From Saccoglossus kowalevskii (taxonomy: Eukaryota > Hemichordata > Enteropneusta > Harrimaniidae), in NCBI RefSeq assembly GCF_000003605.2, contig NW_003152837.1:1-24639 (forward strand): DNA of 24,639 nucleotides. Direction: 5' to 3'. The notes below the pieces were generated by a model that did not search any database, was not told the origin of the DNA, and saw only the letters and a program-made list of their open reading frames with translations. Below are positions 1 through 11,497 of the stretch, in pieces. A program made the translations under genes and the position numbers. Each line of letters begins with the position of its first letter. Positions within the stretch are counted from its first letter, which is position 1.

Positions 1-61
1 AGTTCATCATTGTGGTTGTGAACAAGATATCGATTAGATGCAGATAATGTTAATTGTATTG
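1..61 (+). repeat. Truncated first 67-bp monomer with odd bases
   Basis: The window opens inside a monomer at about consensus position 7. Bases 1-10 read AGTTCATCAT, where comparable copies read AGAACTCATT, and one A is missing from the following GTGAAACAAG. The matching copy at 19731 has the expected bases. Concentrated differences at the first bases suggest a low-quality contig end, though real divergence is possible. Confidence 0.7.
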
Positions 62-195
62 GTAAGTAGGACTCATTGTGGTTGTGAAACAGGATATCGA
101 TTAGATGCAGATAATGTTAATTGTATTGGTAAGTAGAACTGATTGTGGTTGTGGAACAGGATATCGATTAGATGCAGATAATGTTAATTGTATTG

Positions 196-1733
196 GTAAG
201 TAGGACTCATTGTGGTTGTGGAACAGGATATCGATTAGATGCAGACAATGTTAATTGTATTGGTAAGTAGGACTCATTGTGGTTGTGGAACAGGATATCG
301 ATTAGATGCAGATAATGTTAATTGTATTGGTAAGTAGGACTCATTGTGGTTGTGGAACAGGATATCGATTAGATGCAGATAATGTTAATTGTATTGGTAA
401 GTAGGACTCATTGTGGTTGTGGAACAGGATATCGACTAGATGCAGATAATGTTAATTGTATTGGTAAGTAGAACTCATTGTGGTTGTGGAACAGGATATC
501 GATTAGATGCAGATAATGTTAATTGTATTGGTAAGTAGGACTCATTGTGGTGGTGGAACAGGATATCGATTAGATGCAGATAATGTTAATTGTATTGGTA
601 AGTAGGACTCATTGTGGTTGTGGAACAGGATATCGATTAGATGCAGATAATGTTAATTGTATTGGTAAGTAGGACTCATTGTGGTTGTGGAACAGGATAT
701 CGACTAGATGCAGATAATGTTAATTGTATTGGTAAGTAGAACTCATTGTGGTTGTGGAACAGGATATCGATTAGATGCAGATAATGTTAATTGTATTGGT
801 AAGTAGGACTCATTGTGGTGGTGGAACAGGATATTGATTAGATGCAGATAATGTTAATTGTATTGGTAAGTAGGACTCATTGTGGTGGTGGAACAGGATA
901 TCGATTAGATGCAGATAATGTTAATTGTATTGGTAAGTAGGACTCATTGTGGTTGTGGAACAGGATATCGATTAGATGCAGATAATGTTAATTGTATTGG
1001 CAAGTAGGACTCGTGGTTGTGGAACAGGATATCAATTAGATGCAGATAATGTTAATTGTATTGGTAAGTAGGACTTATTGTGATTGTGGAACAGGATATC
1101 GATTAGGTGCAGATAATGTTAATTGTATTGGTAAGTAGGACTCATTGTGGTTGTGGAACAGGATATCGATTGGATGCAGATAATGTTAATTGTATTGGTA
1201 AGTAGGACTCATTTTGGTGGTGGAACAGGATATCGATTAAATGCAGATAATGTTAATTGTATTGGTAAGTAGGACTCATTGTGGTTGTGGAACAGGATAT
1301 CGATTAGATGCAGATAATGTTAATTGTATTGGTAAGTAGGACTCATTGTGGTTGTGGAACAGGATATCGATTGGATGCAGATAATGTTAATTGTATTGGT
1401 AAGTAGAACTCATTGTGGTTGTGGAACAGGATATCGATTGGATGCAGATAATGTTAATTGTATTGGTAAGTAGGACTCATTGTGGTTGTGAAACAGGATA
1501 TCGATTGGATGCAGATAATGTTAATTGTATTGGTAAGTAGGACTCATTGTGGTTGTGGAACAGGATATCGATTAGATGCAGATAATGTTAATTGTATTGG
1601 TAAGTAGGACTCATTGTGGTTGTGGAACAGGATATCAATTAGATGCAGATAATGTTAATTGTATTGGTAAGTAGGACTCATTGTGGTTGTGGAACAGGAT
1701 ATCGATTAGATGCAGATAATGTTAATTGTATTG
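196..1733 (+). repeat. About 1.5-kb higher-order unit, isolated copy
   Basis: This stretch of 23 monomers (1538 bp) starts with the monomer carrying GACAATG and runs to just before an A D monomer at 1734. Diagnostic order: G, A, C monomers, then the T2C/O monomer near 1000, I, ACTTATTG with GATTAGG, H, CATTTTGG with K, H, A H, D H, 0, I, 0. The same order is present in tandem at 19926-21396 and 21397-22733, so this is a third copy about 19.7 kb away. Confidence 0.85.
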
Positions 1734-2199
1734 GTAAGTAGAACTCATTGTGGTTGTGAAACAGGATATCGATTAGATGCAGATAATGTTAATTGTATTG
1801 GTAAGTAGGACTCATTGTGGTTGTGGAACAGGATATCGATTAGATGCAGATAATGTTAATTGTATTGGTAAGTAGAACTCATTGTGGTTTGTGAAACAGG
1901 ATATCGATTAGATGCAGATAATGTTAATTGTATTGGTAAGTAGGACTCATTGTGGTTGTGGAACAGGATATCGATTGGATGCAGATAATGTTAATTGTAT
2001 TGGTAAGTAGGACTCATTGTGGTTGTGGAACAGGATATCGACTAGATGCAGATAATGTTAATTGTATTGGTAAGTAGGATTCATTGTGGTTGTGAAACAG
2101 GATATCGATTGGATGCAGATAATGTTAATTGTATTGGTAAGTAGGACTCATTGTGCTTGTGGAACAGGATATCGACTAGATGCAGATAATGTTAATTGT
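1064..2199 (+). repeat. Duplicated block, partner of 7686-8889
   Basis: It begins with the ACTTATTGTGATTG / GATTAGGTGC monomer and runs through H, CATTTTGG with K, 0, H, A H, D H, 0, I, 0, A D, 0, A D, H, G, D H with GGATTCATTG (near 2077), and G with GTGCTTGTGG (near 2154). The partner has the same order. The offset moves from 6622 to 6690 through one extra C monomer there, two inserted bases near 7711 and an extra T here (GTGGTTTGTG near 1889). Confidence 0.9.
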
Positions 2200-2669
2200 A
2201 TTGGTAAGTAGGACTCATTGTGGTTGTGGAACAGGATATCGATTAGATGCAGATAATGTTAATTGTATTGGTAAGTAGAACTCATTGTGGTTGTGGGAAA
2301 GGATATCGATTAGATGCAGGTAATGTTAATTGTATTGGTAAGTAGGACTCATTGTGGTGGTGGAAAAGGATATCGATTAGATGCAGATAATGTTAATTGT
2401 ATTGGTGAGTAGGACTCATTGTGGTTGTGGAACAGGATATCGATTAGATGCAGATAGTGTTAATTGTATTGGTAAGTAGGACTCATTGTGGTTGTGGAAA
2501 AGGATATCGATTAGATGCAGATAATGATAATTGTATTGGTAAGTAGGACTCATTGTGGTTGTATAACAGGATATCGACTAGATGCAGATAATGTTAATTG
2601 TATTGGTAAGTAGGACTCGTGGTTGTGGAACAGGATATCGATTAGATGCAGATAGTGTTAATTGTATTG
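1868..2669 (+). repeat. Duplicated block, partner of 14577-15372
   Basis: Monomer order A D, H, G, D H with GGATTCATTG, G, 0, A with TGTGGGAAAGG and GCAGGTAATG, C E, B M, E L, G, O. The GGGAAAGG/GCAGGTAATG monomer is found only here (near 2295) and at 15002, with an offset of 12707. The block overlaps the end of the 1064-2199 block, so part of it exists in three places. Confidence 0.88.
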
Positions 2670-2803
2670 GTAAGTAGGACTCATTGTGGTTGTGGAAAAG
2701 GATATCGATTAGATGCAGATAATGTTAATTGTATTGGTAAGTAGGACTCATTGTGGTGGTGGAACAGGATATCGATTAGATGCAGATAATGTTAATTGTA
2801 TTG

Positions 2804-3537
2804 GTAAGTAGGACTCATTGTGGTTGTGGAACAGGATATCGATTAGATGCAGATAATGATAATTGTATTGGTAAGTAGAACTCATTGTGGTTGTGGAACA
2901 GGATATCGACTAGATGCAGATAATGTTAATTGTATTGGTAAGTAGGACTCGTGGTTGTGGAACAGGATATCGATTAGATGCAGATAATGTTAATTGTATT
3001 GGTAAGTAGGACTCATTGTGGTGGTGGAACAGGATATCGATTAGATGCAGATAATGTTAATTGTATTGGTAAGTAGGACTCATTGTGGTTGTGGAACAGG
3101 ATATCGATTAGATGCTGATAATGTTAATTGTATTGGTAAGTAGGACTCATTGTGGTTGTGAAACAGGATATCGATTAGATGCAGATAATGTTAATTGTAT
3201 TGGTAAGTAGGACTCATTGTGGTTGTGGAACAGGATATCGATTAGATGCAGATAATGTTAATTGTATTGGTAAGTAGGACTCATTGTGGTTGTGGAACAG
3301 GATATCGATTAGATGCAGATAATGTTAATTGTATTGGTAAGTAGGACTCATTGTAGTTGTGGAACAGGATATCGATTAGATGCAGATAATGTTAATTGTA
3401 TTGGTAAGTAGAACTCATTGTGGTGGTGGAACAGGATATCGATTAAATGCAGATAATGTTAATTGTATTGGTAAGTAGGACTCATTGTGGTTGTGGAACA
3501 GGATATCGATTAGATGCAGATAATGTTAATTGTATTG
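2804..3537 (+). repeat. Duplicated block, partner of 10566-11299
   Basis: Eleven monomers match at a constant offset of 7762: L, A G, O (GACTCGTGG at 2946 and 10708), C, P (GATGCTGATA at 3111 and 10873), D, 0, 0, Q (3351 and 11113), A C K, 0. After 3537 this copy has an extra H monomer that the partner lacks. The match then resumes at offset 7695 through L, A G and O, up to about 3870. Confidence 0.9.
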
Positions 3538-3802
3538 GTAAGTAGGACTCATTGTGGTTGTGGAACAGGATATCGATTGGATGCAGATAATGTTAATTGT
3601 ATTGGTAAGTAGGACTCATTGTGGTTGTGGAACAGGATATCGATTAGATGCAGATAATGATAATTGTATTGGTAAGTAGAACTCATTGTGGTTGTGGAAC
3701 AGGATATCGACTAGATGCAGATAATGTTAATTGTATTGGTAAGTAGGACTCGTGGTTGTGGAACAGGATATCGATTAGATGCAGATAATGTTAATTGTAT
3801 TG
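3337..3802 (+). repeat. Seven-monomer cassette Q-to-O, copy 1
   Basis: Monomers at 3337 Q (GTAGTTG), 3404 A C K (GAACTC, GGTGGTGG, GATTAAATG), 3471 0, 3538 H, 3605 L (AATGATAATT), 3672 A G and 3739 O (ACTCGTGG, 64 bp). The next monomer, at 3803, is E N with the rare GACACATTG, which is shared only with the cassette at 16981. Confidence 0.93.
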
Positions 3803-4272
3803 GTAAGTAGGACACATTGTGGTTGTGGAAAAGGATATCGATTAGATGCAGATTATGTTAATTGTATTGTAAGTAAGGACTCATTGTGGTTGTGGAACAG
3901 GATATCGATTAGATGCAGATTAATGTTAATTGTATTGGTAAGTAGGACTCATTGTGGTTGTGGAACAGGATATCGATTAGATGCAGATAATGTTAATTGT
4001 ATTGGTAAGTAGGACTCATTGTGGTTGTGGAACAGGATATCGATTAGATGCAGATAATGTTAATTGTATTGGTAAGTAGGACTCATTGTGGTTGTGGAAC
4101 AAGATATCGATTAGATGCAGATAATGTTAATTGTATTGGTAAGTAGGACTCATTGTGGTTGTGGAACAGGATATCGATTAGATGCAGATAATGTTAATTG
4201 TATTGGTAAGTAGGACTCATTGTGGTTGTGGAACAGGATATCGATTAGATGCAGATAATGTTAATTGTATTG

Positions 4273-4403
4273 GTAAGTAGGACTCATTGTGGTTGTGAAA
4301 CATATCGATTGGATGCAGATAATGTTAATTGTATTGGTAAGTAGGACTCATTGTGGTTGTGAAACATGATATTGATTAGATGCAGATAATGTTAATTGTA
4401 TTG
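4273..4403 (+). repeat. Short-monomer pair (64 + 67 bp), copy 1
   Basis: A monomer with GAAACATATCGATTGG has lost three bases of ACAGGATATC and is followed by one with GAAACATGATATTGATTAG (variants D and J). The pair recurs at 7354-7484 (offset 3081) and 22935-23065. The flanks of the first two match further: an F monomer (GGAACAAG) lies at 4101 and 7182. Confidence 0.9.
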
Positions 4404-4671
4404 GTAAGTAGGACTCATTGTGGTTGTGGAACAGGATATCGATTAGATGCAGATAATGTTAATTGTATTGGTAAGTAGGACTCATTGTGGTTGTGGAACA
4501 GGATATCAATTAGATGCAGATAATGTTAATTGTATTGGTAAGGAGGACTCATTGTGGTTGTGGAACAAGATATCGATTAGATGCAGATAATGTTAATTGT
4601 ATTGGTAAGTAGGACTCATTGTGGTTGTGGAACAGGATATCGATTAGATGCAGATAATGTTAATTGTATTG

Positions 4672-5477
4672 GTAAGTAGGACTCATTGTGGTTGTGAAAC
4701 ATTATATCGATTGGATGCAGATTATGTTAATTGTATTGGTAAGTAGGACTCATTGTGGTTGTGGAACAGGATATCGATTAGATGCAGATAATGTTAATTG
4801 TATTGGTAAGTAGGACTCATTGTGGTTGTGGAACAGGATATCGATTAGATGCAGATAATGTTAATTGTATTGGTAAGTAGGACTCATTGTGGTTGTGAAA
4901 CATTATATCGATTGGATGCAGATTATGTTAATTGTATTGGTAAGTAGGACTCATTGTGGTTGTGGAACAGGATATCGATTAGATGCAGATAATGTTAATT
5001 GTATTGGTAAGTAGGACTCATTGTGGTTGTGGAACAGGATATCGATTAGATGCAGATTAATGTTAATTGTATTGGTAAGTAGGACTCATTGTGGTTGTGA
5101 AAACATTATATCGATTGGATGCAGATTATGTTAATTGTATTGGTAAGTAGGACTCATTGTGGTTGTGGAACAGGATATCGATTAGATGCAGATAATGTTA
5201 ATTGTATTGGTAAGTAGGACTCATTGTGGTTGTGGAACAGGATATCGATTAGATGCAGATAATGTTAATTGTATTGGTAAGTAGGACTCATTTTGGTTGT
5301 GAAACATTATATCGATTGGATGCAGATTATGTTAATTGTATTGGTAAGTAGGACTCATTGTGGTTGTGGAACAGGATATCGATTAGATGCAGATAATGTT
5401 AATTGTATTGGTAAGTAGGACTCATTGTGGTTGTGGAACAGGATATCGATTAGATGCAGATAATGTTAATTTTATTG
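4672..5477 (+). repeat. Three-monomer (201-bp) higher-order repeat, four copies
   Basis: Unit starts are 4672, 4873, 5075 and 5277. In each unit the first monomer has GAAACATTATATCGATTGG and GATTATG (variants D, H and N plus a local change), followed by two near-consensus monomers. Spacings are 201, 202 and 202 bp. The extra bases are a T in GATTAATG (near 5056) and an A in GTGAAAACATT (near 5100). The fourth unit also has CATTTTGG near 5290. This signature occurs nowhere else in the window, so the unit arose and amplified locally. About 200 bp is close to a nucleosome repeat length. Confidence 0.92.
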
Positions 5478-7353
5478 GTAAGTAGGACTCATTGTGGTTG
5501 TGGAACAGGATATCGATTAGATGCAGATAATGTTAATTGTATTGGTAAGTAGGACTCATTGTGGTTGTGGAACAGGATATCGATTAGATGCAGATAATGT
5601 TAATTGTATTGGTAAGTAGGACTCATTGTGGTTGTGGAACAGGATATCGATTAGATGCAGATAATGTTAATTGTATTGGTAAGTAGGACTCATTGTGGTT
5701 GTGGAACAGGATATCGATTAGATGCAGATAATGTTAATTGTATTGGTAAGTAGGACTCATTGTGGTTGTGGAACAGGATATCGATTAGATGCAGATAATG
5801 TTAATTGTATTGGTAAGTAGAACTCATTGTGGTTATGGAACAGGATATCGATTAGATGCAGATAATGTTAATTGTATTGGTAAGTAGAACTCATTGTGGT
5901 TGTGGAACAGGATATCGATTAGATGCAGATAATGTTAATTGTATTGGTAAGTAGGACTCATTGTGGTTGTGGAACAGGATATCGATTAGATGCAGATAAT
6001 GTTAATTGTATTGGTAAGTAGGACTCATTGTGGTTGTGGAACAGGATATCGATTAGATGCAGATAATGTTAATTGTATTGGTAAGTAGAACTCATTGTGG
6101 TTATGGAACAGGATATCGATTAGATGCAGATAATGTTAATTGTATTGGTAAGTAGAACTCATTGTGGTTGTGGAACAGGATATCGATTAGATGCAGATAA
6201 TGTTAATTGTATTGGTAAGTAGGACTCATTGTAGTTGTGGAACAGGATATCGATTAGATGCAGATAATGTGAATTGTATTGGTGAGTAGGACTCATTGTG
6301 GTTGTGGAACAGGATATCGATTAGATGCAGATAATGTTAATTGTATTGGTAAGTAGGACTCATTGTGGTTGTGGAACAGGATATCGATTAGATGCAGATA
6401 ATGTTAATTGTATTGGTAAGTAGGACTCATTGTGGTTGTGGAACAGGATATCGATTAGATGCAGATAATGTTAATTGTATTGGTAAATAGAACTCATTGT
6501 GGTTGTGGAACAGGATATCGATTAGATGCAGATAATGTTAATTGTATTGGTAAGTAGGACTCATTGTGGTTGTGGAACAGGATATCGATTAGATGCAGAT
6601 AATGTTAATTGTATTGGTAAGTAGGACTCATTGTGGTTGTGGAACAGGATATCGATTAGATGCAGATAATGTTAATTGTATTGATAAGTAGGACTCATTG
6701 TGGTTGTGAAACAGGATATCGATTAGATGCAGATAATGTTAATTGTATTGGTAAGTAGGACTCATTGTGGTTGTGGAACAGGATATCGATTAGATGCAGA
6801 TAATGTTAATTGTATTGGTAAGTAGGACTCATTGTGGTTGTGGAACAGGATATCGATTAGATGCAGATAATGTTAATTGTATTGGTAAGTAGGACTCATT
6901 GTGGTTGTGGAACAGGATATCGATTAGATGCAGATAATGTTAATTGTATTGGTAAGTAGGACTCATTGTGGTTGTGGAACAGGATATCGATTAGATGCAG
7001 ATAATGTTAATTGTATTGGTAAGTAGGACTTATTGTGGTTGTGGAACAGGATATCGATTAGATGCAGATAATGTTAATTGTATTGGTAAGTAGGACTCAT
7101 TGTGGTTGTGGAACAGGATATCGATTAGATGCAGATAATGTTAATTGTATTGGTAAGTAGGACTCATTGTGGTTGTGGAACAAGATATCGATTAGATGCA
7201 GATAATGTTAATTGTATTGGTAAGTAGGACTCATTGTGGTTGTGGAACAGGATATCGATTAGATGCAGATAATGTTAATTGTATTGGTAAGTAGGACTCA
7301 TTGTGGTTGTGGAACAGGATATCGATTAGATGCAGATAATGTTAATTGTATTG
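5478..7353 (+). repeat. Most homogeneous stretch of the 67-bp array
   Basis: About 28 monomers, mostly identical to consensus, with only scattered changes: A monomers, TTATGG twice, Q at 6229, GTAAAT at 6483 and GATAAG at 6683. No H, K, L, M, N or O variants occur here, whereas they are common elsewhere. This points to recent local amplification. It holds no gene or unique sequence. Confidence 0.8.
5813..6348 (+). repeat. Four-monomer (268-bp) repeat, second type, two copies
   Basis: A monomer with GAACTC and the rare TTATGG change (5833 and 6101) is followed by a second A monomer and two others, with a spacing of 268 bp. In unit 1 the last two monomers are consensus. In unit 2 they are Q (GTAGTTG near 6231) and B with GTGAATTG. 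Only the first half of the unit is strongly diagnostic, so the boundaries are approximate. It is unrelated in variant content to the 268-bp unit at 17715. Confidence 0.75.
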
Positions 7354-7484
7354 GTAAGTAGGACTCATTGTGGTTGTGAAACATATCGATTGGATGCAGA
7401 TAATGTTAATTGTATTGGTAAGTAGGACTCATTGTGGTTGTGAAACATGATATTGATTAGATGCAGATAATGTTAATTGTATTG
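7354..7484 (+). repeat. Short-monomer pair, copy 2
   Basis: Same two monomers as 4273-4403. Downstream it agrees with the third copy (two consensus monomers, then D H), while the first copy instead has an I monomer near 4507. Confidence 0.9.
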
Positions 7485-7685
7485 GTAAGTAGGACTCATT
7501 GTGGTTGTGGAACAGGATATCGATTAGATGCAGATAATGTTAATTGTATTGGTAAGTAGGACTCATTGTGGTTGTGGAACAGGATATCGATTAGATGCAG
7601 ATAATGTTAATTGTATTGGTAAGTAGGACTCATTGTGGTTGTGAAACAGGATATCGATTGGATGCAGATAATGTTAATTGTATTG

Positions 7686-8889
7686 GTAAGTAGGACTTAT
7701 TGTGATTGTGCGAACATGGATATCGATTAGGTGCAGATAATGTTAATTGTATTGGTAAGTAGGACTCATTGTGGTTGTGGAACAGGATATCGATTGGATG
7801 CAGATAATGTTAATTGTATTGGTAAGTAGGACTCATTTTGGTGGTGGAACAGGATATCGATTAAATGCAGATAATGTTAATTGTATTGGTAAGTAGGACT
7901 CATTGTGGTTGTGGAACAGGATATCGATTAGATGCAGATAATGTTAATTGTATTGGTAAGTAGGACTCATTGTGGTTGTGGAACAGGATATCGATTGGAT
8001 GCAGATAATGTTAATTGTATTGGTAAGTAGGACTCATTGTGGTGGTGGAACAGGATATCGATTAGATGCAGATAATGTTAATTGTATTGGTAAGTAGAAC
8101 TCATTGTGGTTGTGGAACAGGATATCGATTGGATGCAGATAATGTTAATTGTATTGGTAAGTAGGACTCATTGTGGTTGTGAAACAGGATATCGATTGGA
8201 TGCAGATAATGTTAATTGTATTGGTAAGTAGGACTCATTGTGGTTGTGGAACAGGATATCGATTAGATGCAGATAATGTTAATTGTATTGGTAAGTAGGA
8301 CTCATTGTGGTTGTGAAACAGGATATCAATTAGATGCAGATAATGTTAATTGTATTGGTAAGTAGGACTCATTGTGGTTGTGGAACAGGATATCGATTAG
8401 ATGCAGATAATGTTAATTGTATTGGTAAGTAGAACTCATTGTGGTTGTGAAACAGGATATCGATTAGATGCAGATAATGTTAATTGTATTGGTAAGTAGG
8501 ACTCATTGTGGTTGTGGAACAGGATATCGATTAGATGCAGATAATGTTAATTGTATTGGTAAGTAGAACTCATTGTGGTTGTGAAACAGGATATCGATTA
8601 GATGCAGATAATGTTAATTGTATTGGTAAGTAGGACTCATTGTGGTTGTGGAACAGGATATCGATTGGATGCAGATAATGTTAATTGTATTGGTAAGTAG
8701 GACTCATTGTGGTTGTGGAACAGGATATCGACTAGATGCAGATAATGTTAATTGTATTGGTAAGTAGGATTCATTGTGGTTGTGAAACAGGATATCGATT
8801 GGATGCAGATAATGTTAATTGTATTGGTAAGTAGGACTCATTGTGCTTGTGGAACAGGATATCGACTAGATGCAGATAATGTTAATTGT
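7686..8889 (+). repeat. Duplicated block, partner of 1064-2199
   Basis: It repeats the variant order of 1064-2199, including the unusual GTGCTTGTGG (near 8844) and GGATTCATTG (near 8767). The first monomer carries two extra bases (TGCGAACATGG near 7710), private in this window. The left neighbour is D H instead of the T2C/O-I pair seen at 1000. A breakpoint therefore falls at the monomer boundary 7686. Confidence 0.9.
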
Positions 8890-9428
8890 ATTGGTAAGCA
8901 GGACTCATTGTGGTTGTGAACAGGATATCGATTAGATGCAGATAATGTTAATTGTATTGGTAAGTAGGACTCATTGTGGTTGTGGAACAGGATATCGATT
9001 AGATGCAGATAATGTTAATTGTATTGATAAGTAGAACTCATTGTGGTTGTGAAACAGGATATCGACTAGATGCAGATAATGTTAATTGTATTGGTAAGTA
9101 GAACTCATTGTGGTTGTGGAACAGGATATCAATTAGATGCAGATAATGTTAATTGTATTGGTAAGTATAACTCATTGTGGTTGTGAAACAGGATATCGAT
9201 TAGATGCAGATAATGTTAATTGTATTGGTAAGTAGGACTCATTGTGGTTGTGGAACAGGATATCGATTAGATGCAGATAATGTTAATTGTATCGGTGAGT
9301 AGGACTCATTGTGGTTGTGGAACAGGATATCGATTAGATGCAAATAATGTTAATTGTATTGGTAAGTAGGACTCATTGTGGTTGTGGAAAAGGATATCGA
9401 TTAGATGCAGATAATGTTAATTGTATTG

Positions 9429-9696
9429 GTAAGTAGAACTCATTGTGGTTGTGAAACAAGATATCGATTAGATGCAGATAATGTTAATTGTATTGGTAAG
9501 TAGGACTCATTGTGGTTGTGGAACAGGATATCGATTAGATGCAAATAATGTTAATTGTATTGGTAAGTATAACTCATTGTGGTTGTGAAACAAGATATCG
9601 ATTAGATGCAGATAATGTTAATTGTATTGGTAAGTAGGACTCATTGTGGTTGAGGAACAGGATATCGATTAGATGCAGATAATGTTAATTGTATTG
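9429..9696 (+). repeat. Variant copy of the 268-bp unit
   Basis: Monomers run A D F (9429), near-consensus with GCAAATAATG (9496), R D F (9563) and S (9630). They are followed by the GAGACAAG monomer at 9697, the same right neighbour as at 12302 and 18586. The second monomer here lacks the A3G (B) change found in the other copies. It is either an ancestral form or one altered by conversion. Confidence 0.8.
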
Positions 9697-10232
9697 GTAA
9701 GTAGGACTCATTGTGGTTGTGAGACAAGATATCGATTAGATGCAGATAATGTTAATTGTATTGGTAAGTAGGACTCATTGTGGTTGTGGAACAGGATATC
9801 GACTAGATGCAGATAATGTTAATTGTATTGGTAAGTAGGACTCATTGTGGTTGTGAAACAGGATATCGATTAGATGCAGATAATGTTAATTGTATTGGTA
9901 AGTAGAACTCATTGTGGTTGTGGAACAGGATATCGACTAGATGCAGATAATGTTAATTGTATTGGTAAGTAGGACTCATTGTGGTTGTGGAACAGGATAT
10001 CGATTAGATGCAGATAATGTTAATTGTATTGGTAAGTAGGACTCATTGTGGTGGTGGAAAAGGATATCGATTAGATGCAGATAATGTTAATTGTATTGGT
10101 GAGTAGGACTCATTGTGGTTGTGGAACAGGATATCGATTAGATGCAGATAGTGTTAATTGTATTGGTAAGTAGGACTCATTGTGGTTGTGGAAAAGGATA
10201 TCGATTAGATGCAGATAATGTTAATTGTATTG
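9697..10232 (+). repeat. Eight-monomer block starting with GAGACAAG, copy 3
   Basis: GAGACAAG (9721), G (9801), D, A G, 0, C E, B M, E, at offset 2605 from the copy at 12302. The final monomer keeps TGTTAATT where the other copies have the T56A change. Confidence 0.87.
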
Positions 10233-10299
10233 GTAAGTAGGACTCATTGTGGTTGTGGAACAGGATATCGATTAGATGCAGATAATGTTAATTGTATTG

Positions 10300-10763
10300 G
10301 TAAGTAGGACTCATTGTAGTTGTGGAACAGGATATCGATTAGATGCAGATAATTAATTGTATTGGTAAGTAGAACTCATTGTGGTGGTGGAACAGGATAT
10401 CGATTAAATGCAGATAATGTTAATTGTATTGGTAAGTAGGACTCATTGTGGTTGTGGAACAGGATATCGATTAGATGCAGATAATGTTAATTGTATTGGT
10501 AAGTAGGACTCATTGTGGTTGTGGAACAGGATATCGATTGGATGCAGATAATGTTAATTGTATTGGTAAGTAGGACTCATTGTGGTTGTGGAACAGGATA
10601 TCGATTAGATGCAGATAATGATAATTGTATTGGTAAGTAGAACTCATTGTGGTTGTGGAACAGGATATCGACTAGATGCAGATAATGTTAATTGTATTGG
10701 TAAGTAGGACTCGTGGTTGTGGAACAGGATATCGATTAGATGCAGATAATGTTAATTGTATTG
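10300..10763 (+). repeat. Seven-monomer cassette Q-to-O, copy 2
   Basis: Order Q, A C K, 0, H, L, A G, O. The Q monomer has lost two bases (GATAATTAATTG near 10350), private to this copy. Unlike the others it is followed by a C monomer, not E N, which marks a breakpoint at 10764. Confidence 0.93.
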
Positions 10764-11299
10764 GTAAGTAGGACTCATTGTGGTGGTGGAACAGGATATC
10801 GATTAGATGCAGATAATGTTAATTGTATTGGTAAGTAGGACTCATTGTGGTTGTGGAACAGGATATCGATTAGATGCTGATAATGTTAATTGTATTGGTA
10901 AGTAGGACTCATTGTGGTTGTGAAACAGGATATCGATTAGATGCAGATAATGTTAATTGTATTGGTAAGTAGGACTCATTGTGGTTGTGGAACAGGATAT
11001 CGATTAGATGCAGATAATGTTAATTGTATTGGTAAGTAGGACTCATTGTGGTTGTGGAACAGGATATCGATTAGATGCAGATAATGTTAATTGTATTGGT
11101 AAGTAGGACTCATTGTAGTTGTGGAACAGGATATCGATTAGATGCAGATAATGTTAATTGTATTGGTAAGTAGAACTCATTGTGGTGGTGGAACAGGATA
11201 TCGATTAAATGCAGATAATGTTAATTGTATTGGTAAGTAGGACTCATTGTGGTTGTGGAACAGGATATCGATTAGATGCAGATAATGTTAATTGTATTG
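10566..11299 (+). repeat. Duplicated block, partner of 2804-3537
   Basis: It matches 2804-3537 monomer by monomer at offset 7762, including the rare A48T change in GATGCTGATA. Its left end overlaps a copy of the Q-to-O cassette (10300-10763) and its right end runs into another (11099-11497). This part of the array therefore has two cassettes 799 bp apart. Confidence 0.9.
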
Positions 11300-11497
11300 G
11301 TAAGTAGGACTCATTGTGGTTGTGGAACAGGATATCGATTAGATGCAGATAATGATAATTGTATTGGTAAGTAGAACTCATTGTGGTTGTGGAACAGGAT
11401 ATCGACTAGATGCAGATAATGTTAATTGTATTGGTAAGTAGGACTCGTGGTTGTGGAACAGGATATCGATTAGATGCAGATAATGTTAATTGTATTG
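11099..11497 (+). repeat. Seven-monomer cassette, copy 3, lacking the H monomer
   Basis: Order Q (11099), A C K (11166), 0 (11233), L (11300), A G (11367), O (11434), then E N at 11498. Absence of the H monomer is a clean loss of one 67-bp register, or the other copies gained it. Confidence 0.9.

Larger units (their letters stand above)
1..1733 (+). repeat. Long-range duplicated block, left copy
   Basis: This block recurs at 19731-21396. Rare marks match in order: the AACTGATTG monomer (near 138 and 19868), GACAATG (245 and 19975), GACTAG (433 and 20163), GCAAGTAGGACTCGTGG (1000 and 20529), ACTTATTGTGATTG (1073 and 20602), GATTAGGTGC (1101 and 20630) and CATTTTGG (1210 and 20739). The offset is 19730 up to about 660, then 19529 because this copy has three extra monomers between about 660 and 880. 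It becomes 19663 after about 1390 because the right copy has two extra monomers. The right copy diverges after 21396, where the A D monomer gains further changes. Confidence 0.9.

Noticed and set aside
3779..4012. Open frame of 77 codons
   Set aside because: It is a translation of the satellite. The 67-bp period and in-monomer stops normally close every forward frame within about two monomers. This one stays open only because of one-base indels near 3868 and 3921. It has no ribosome or splice context and its peptide just repeats.
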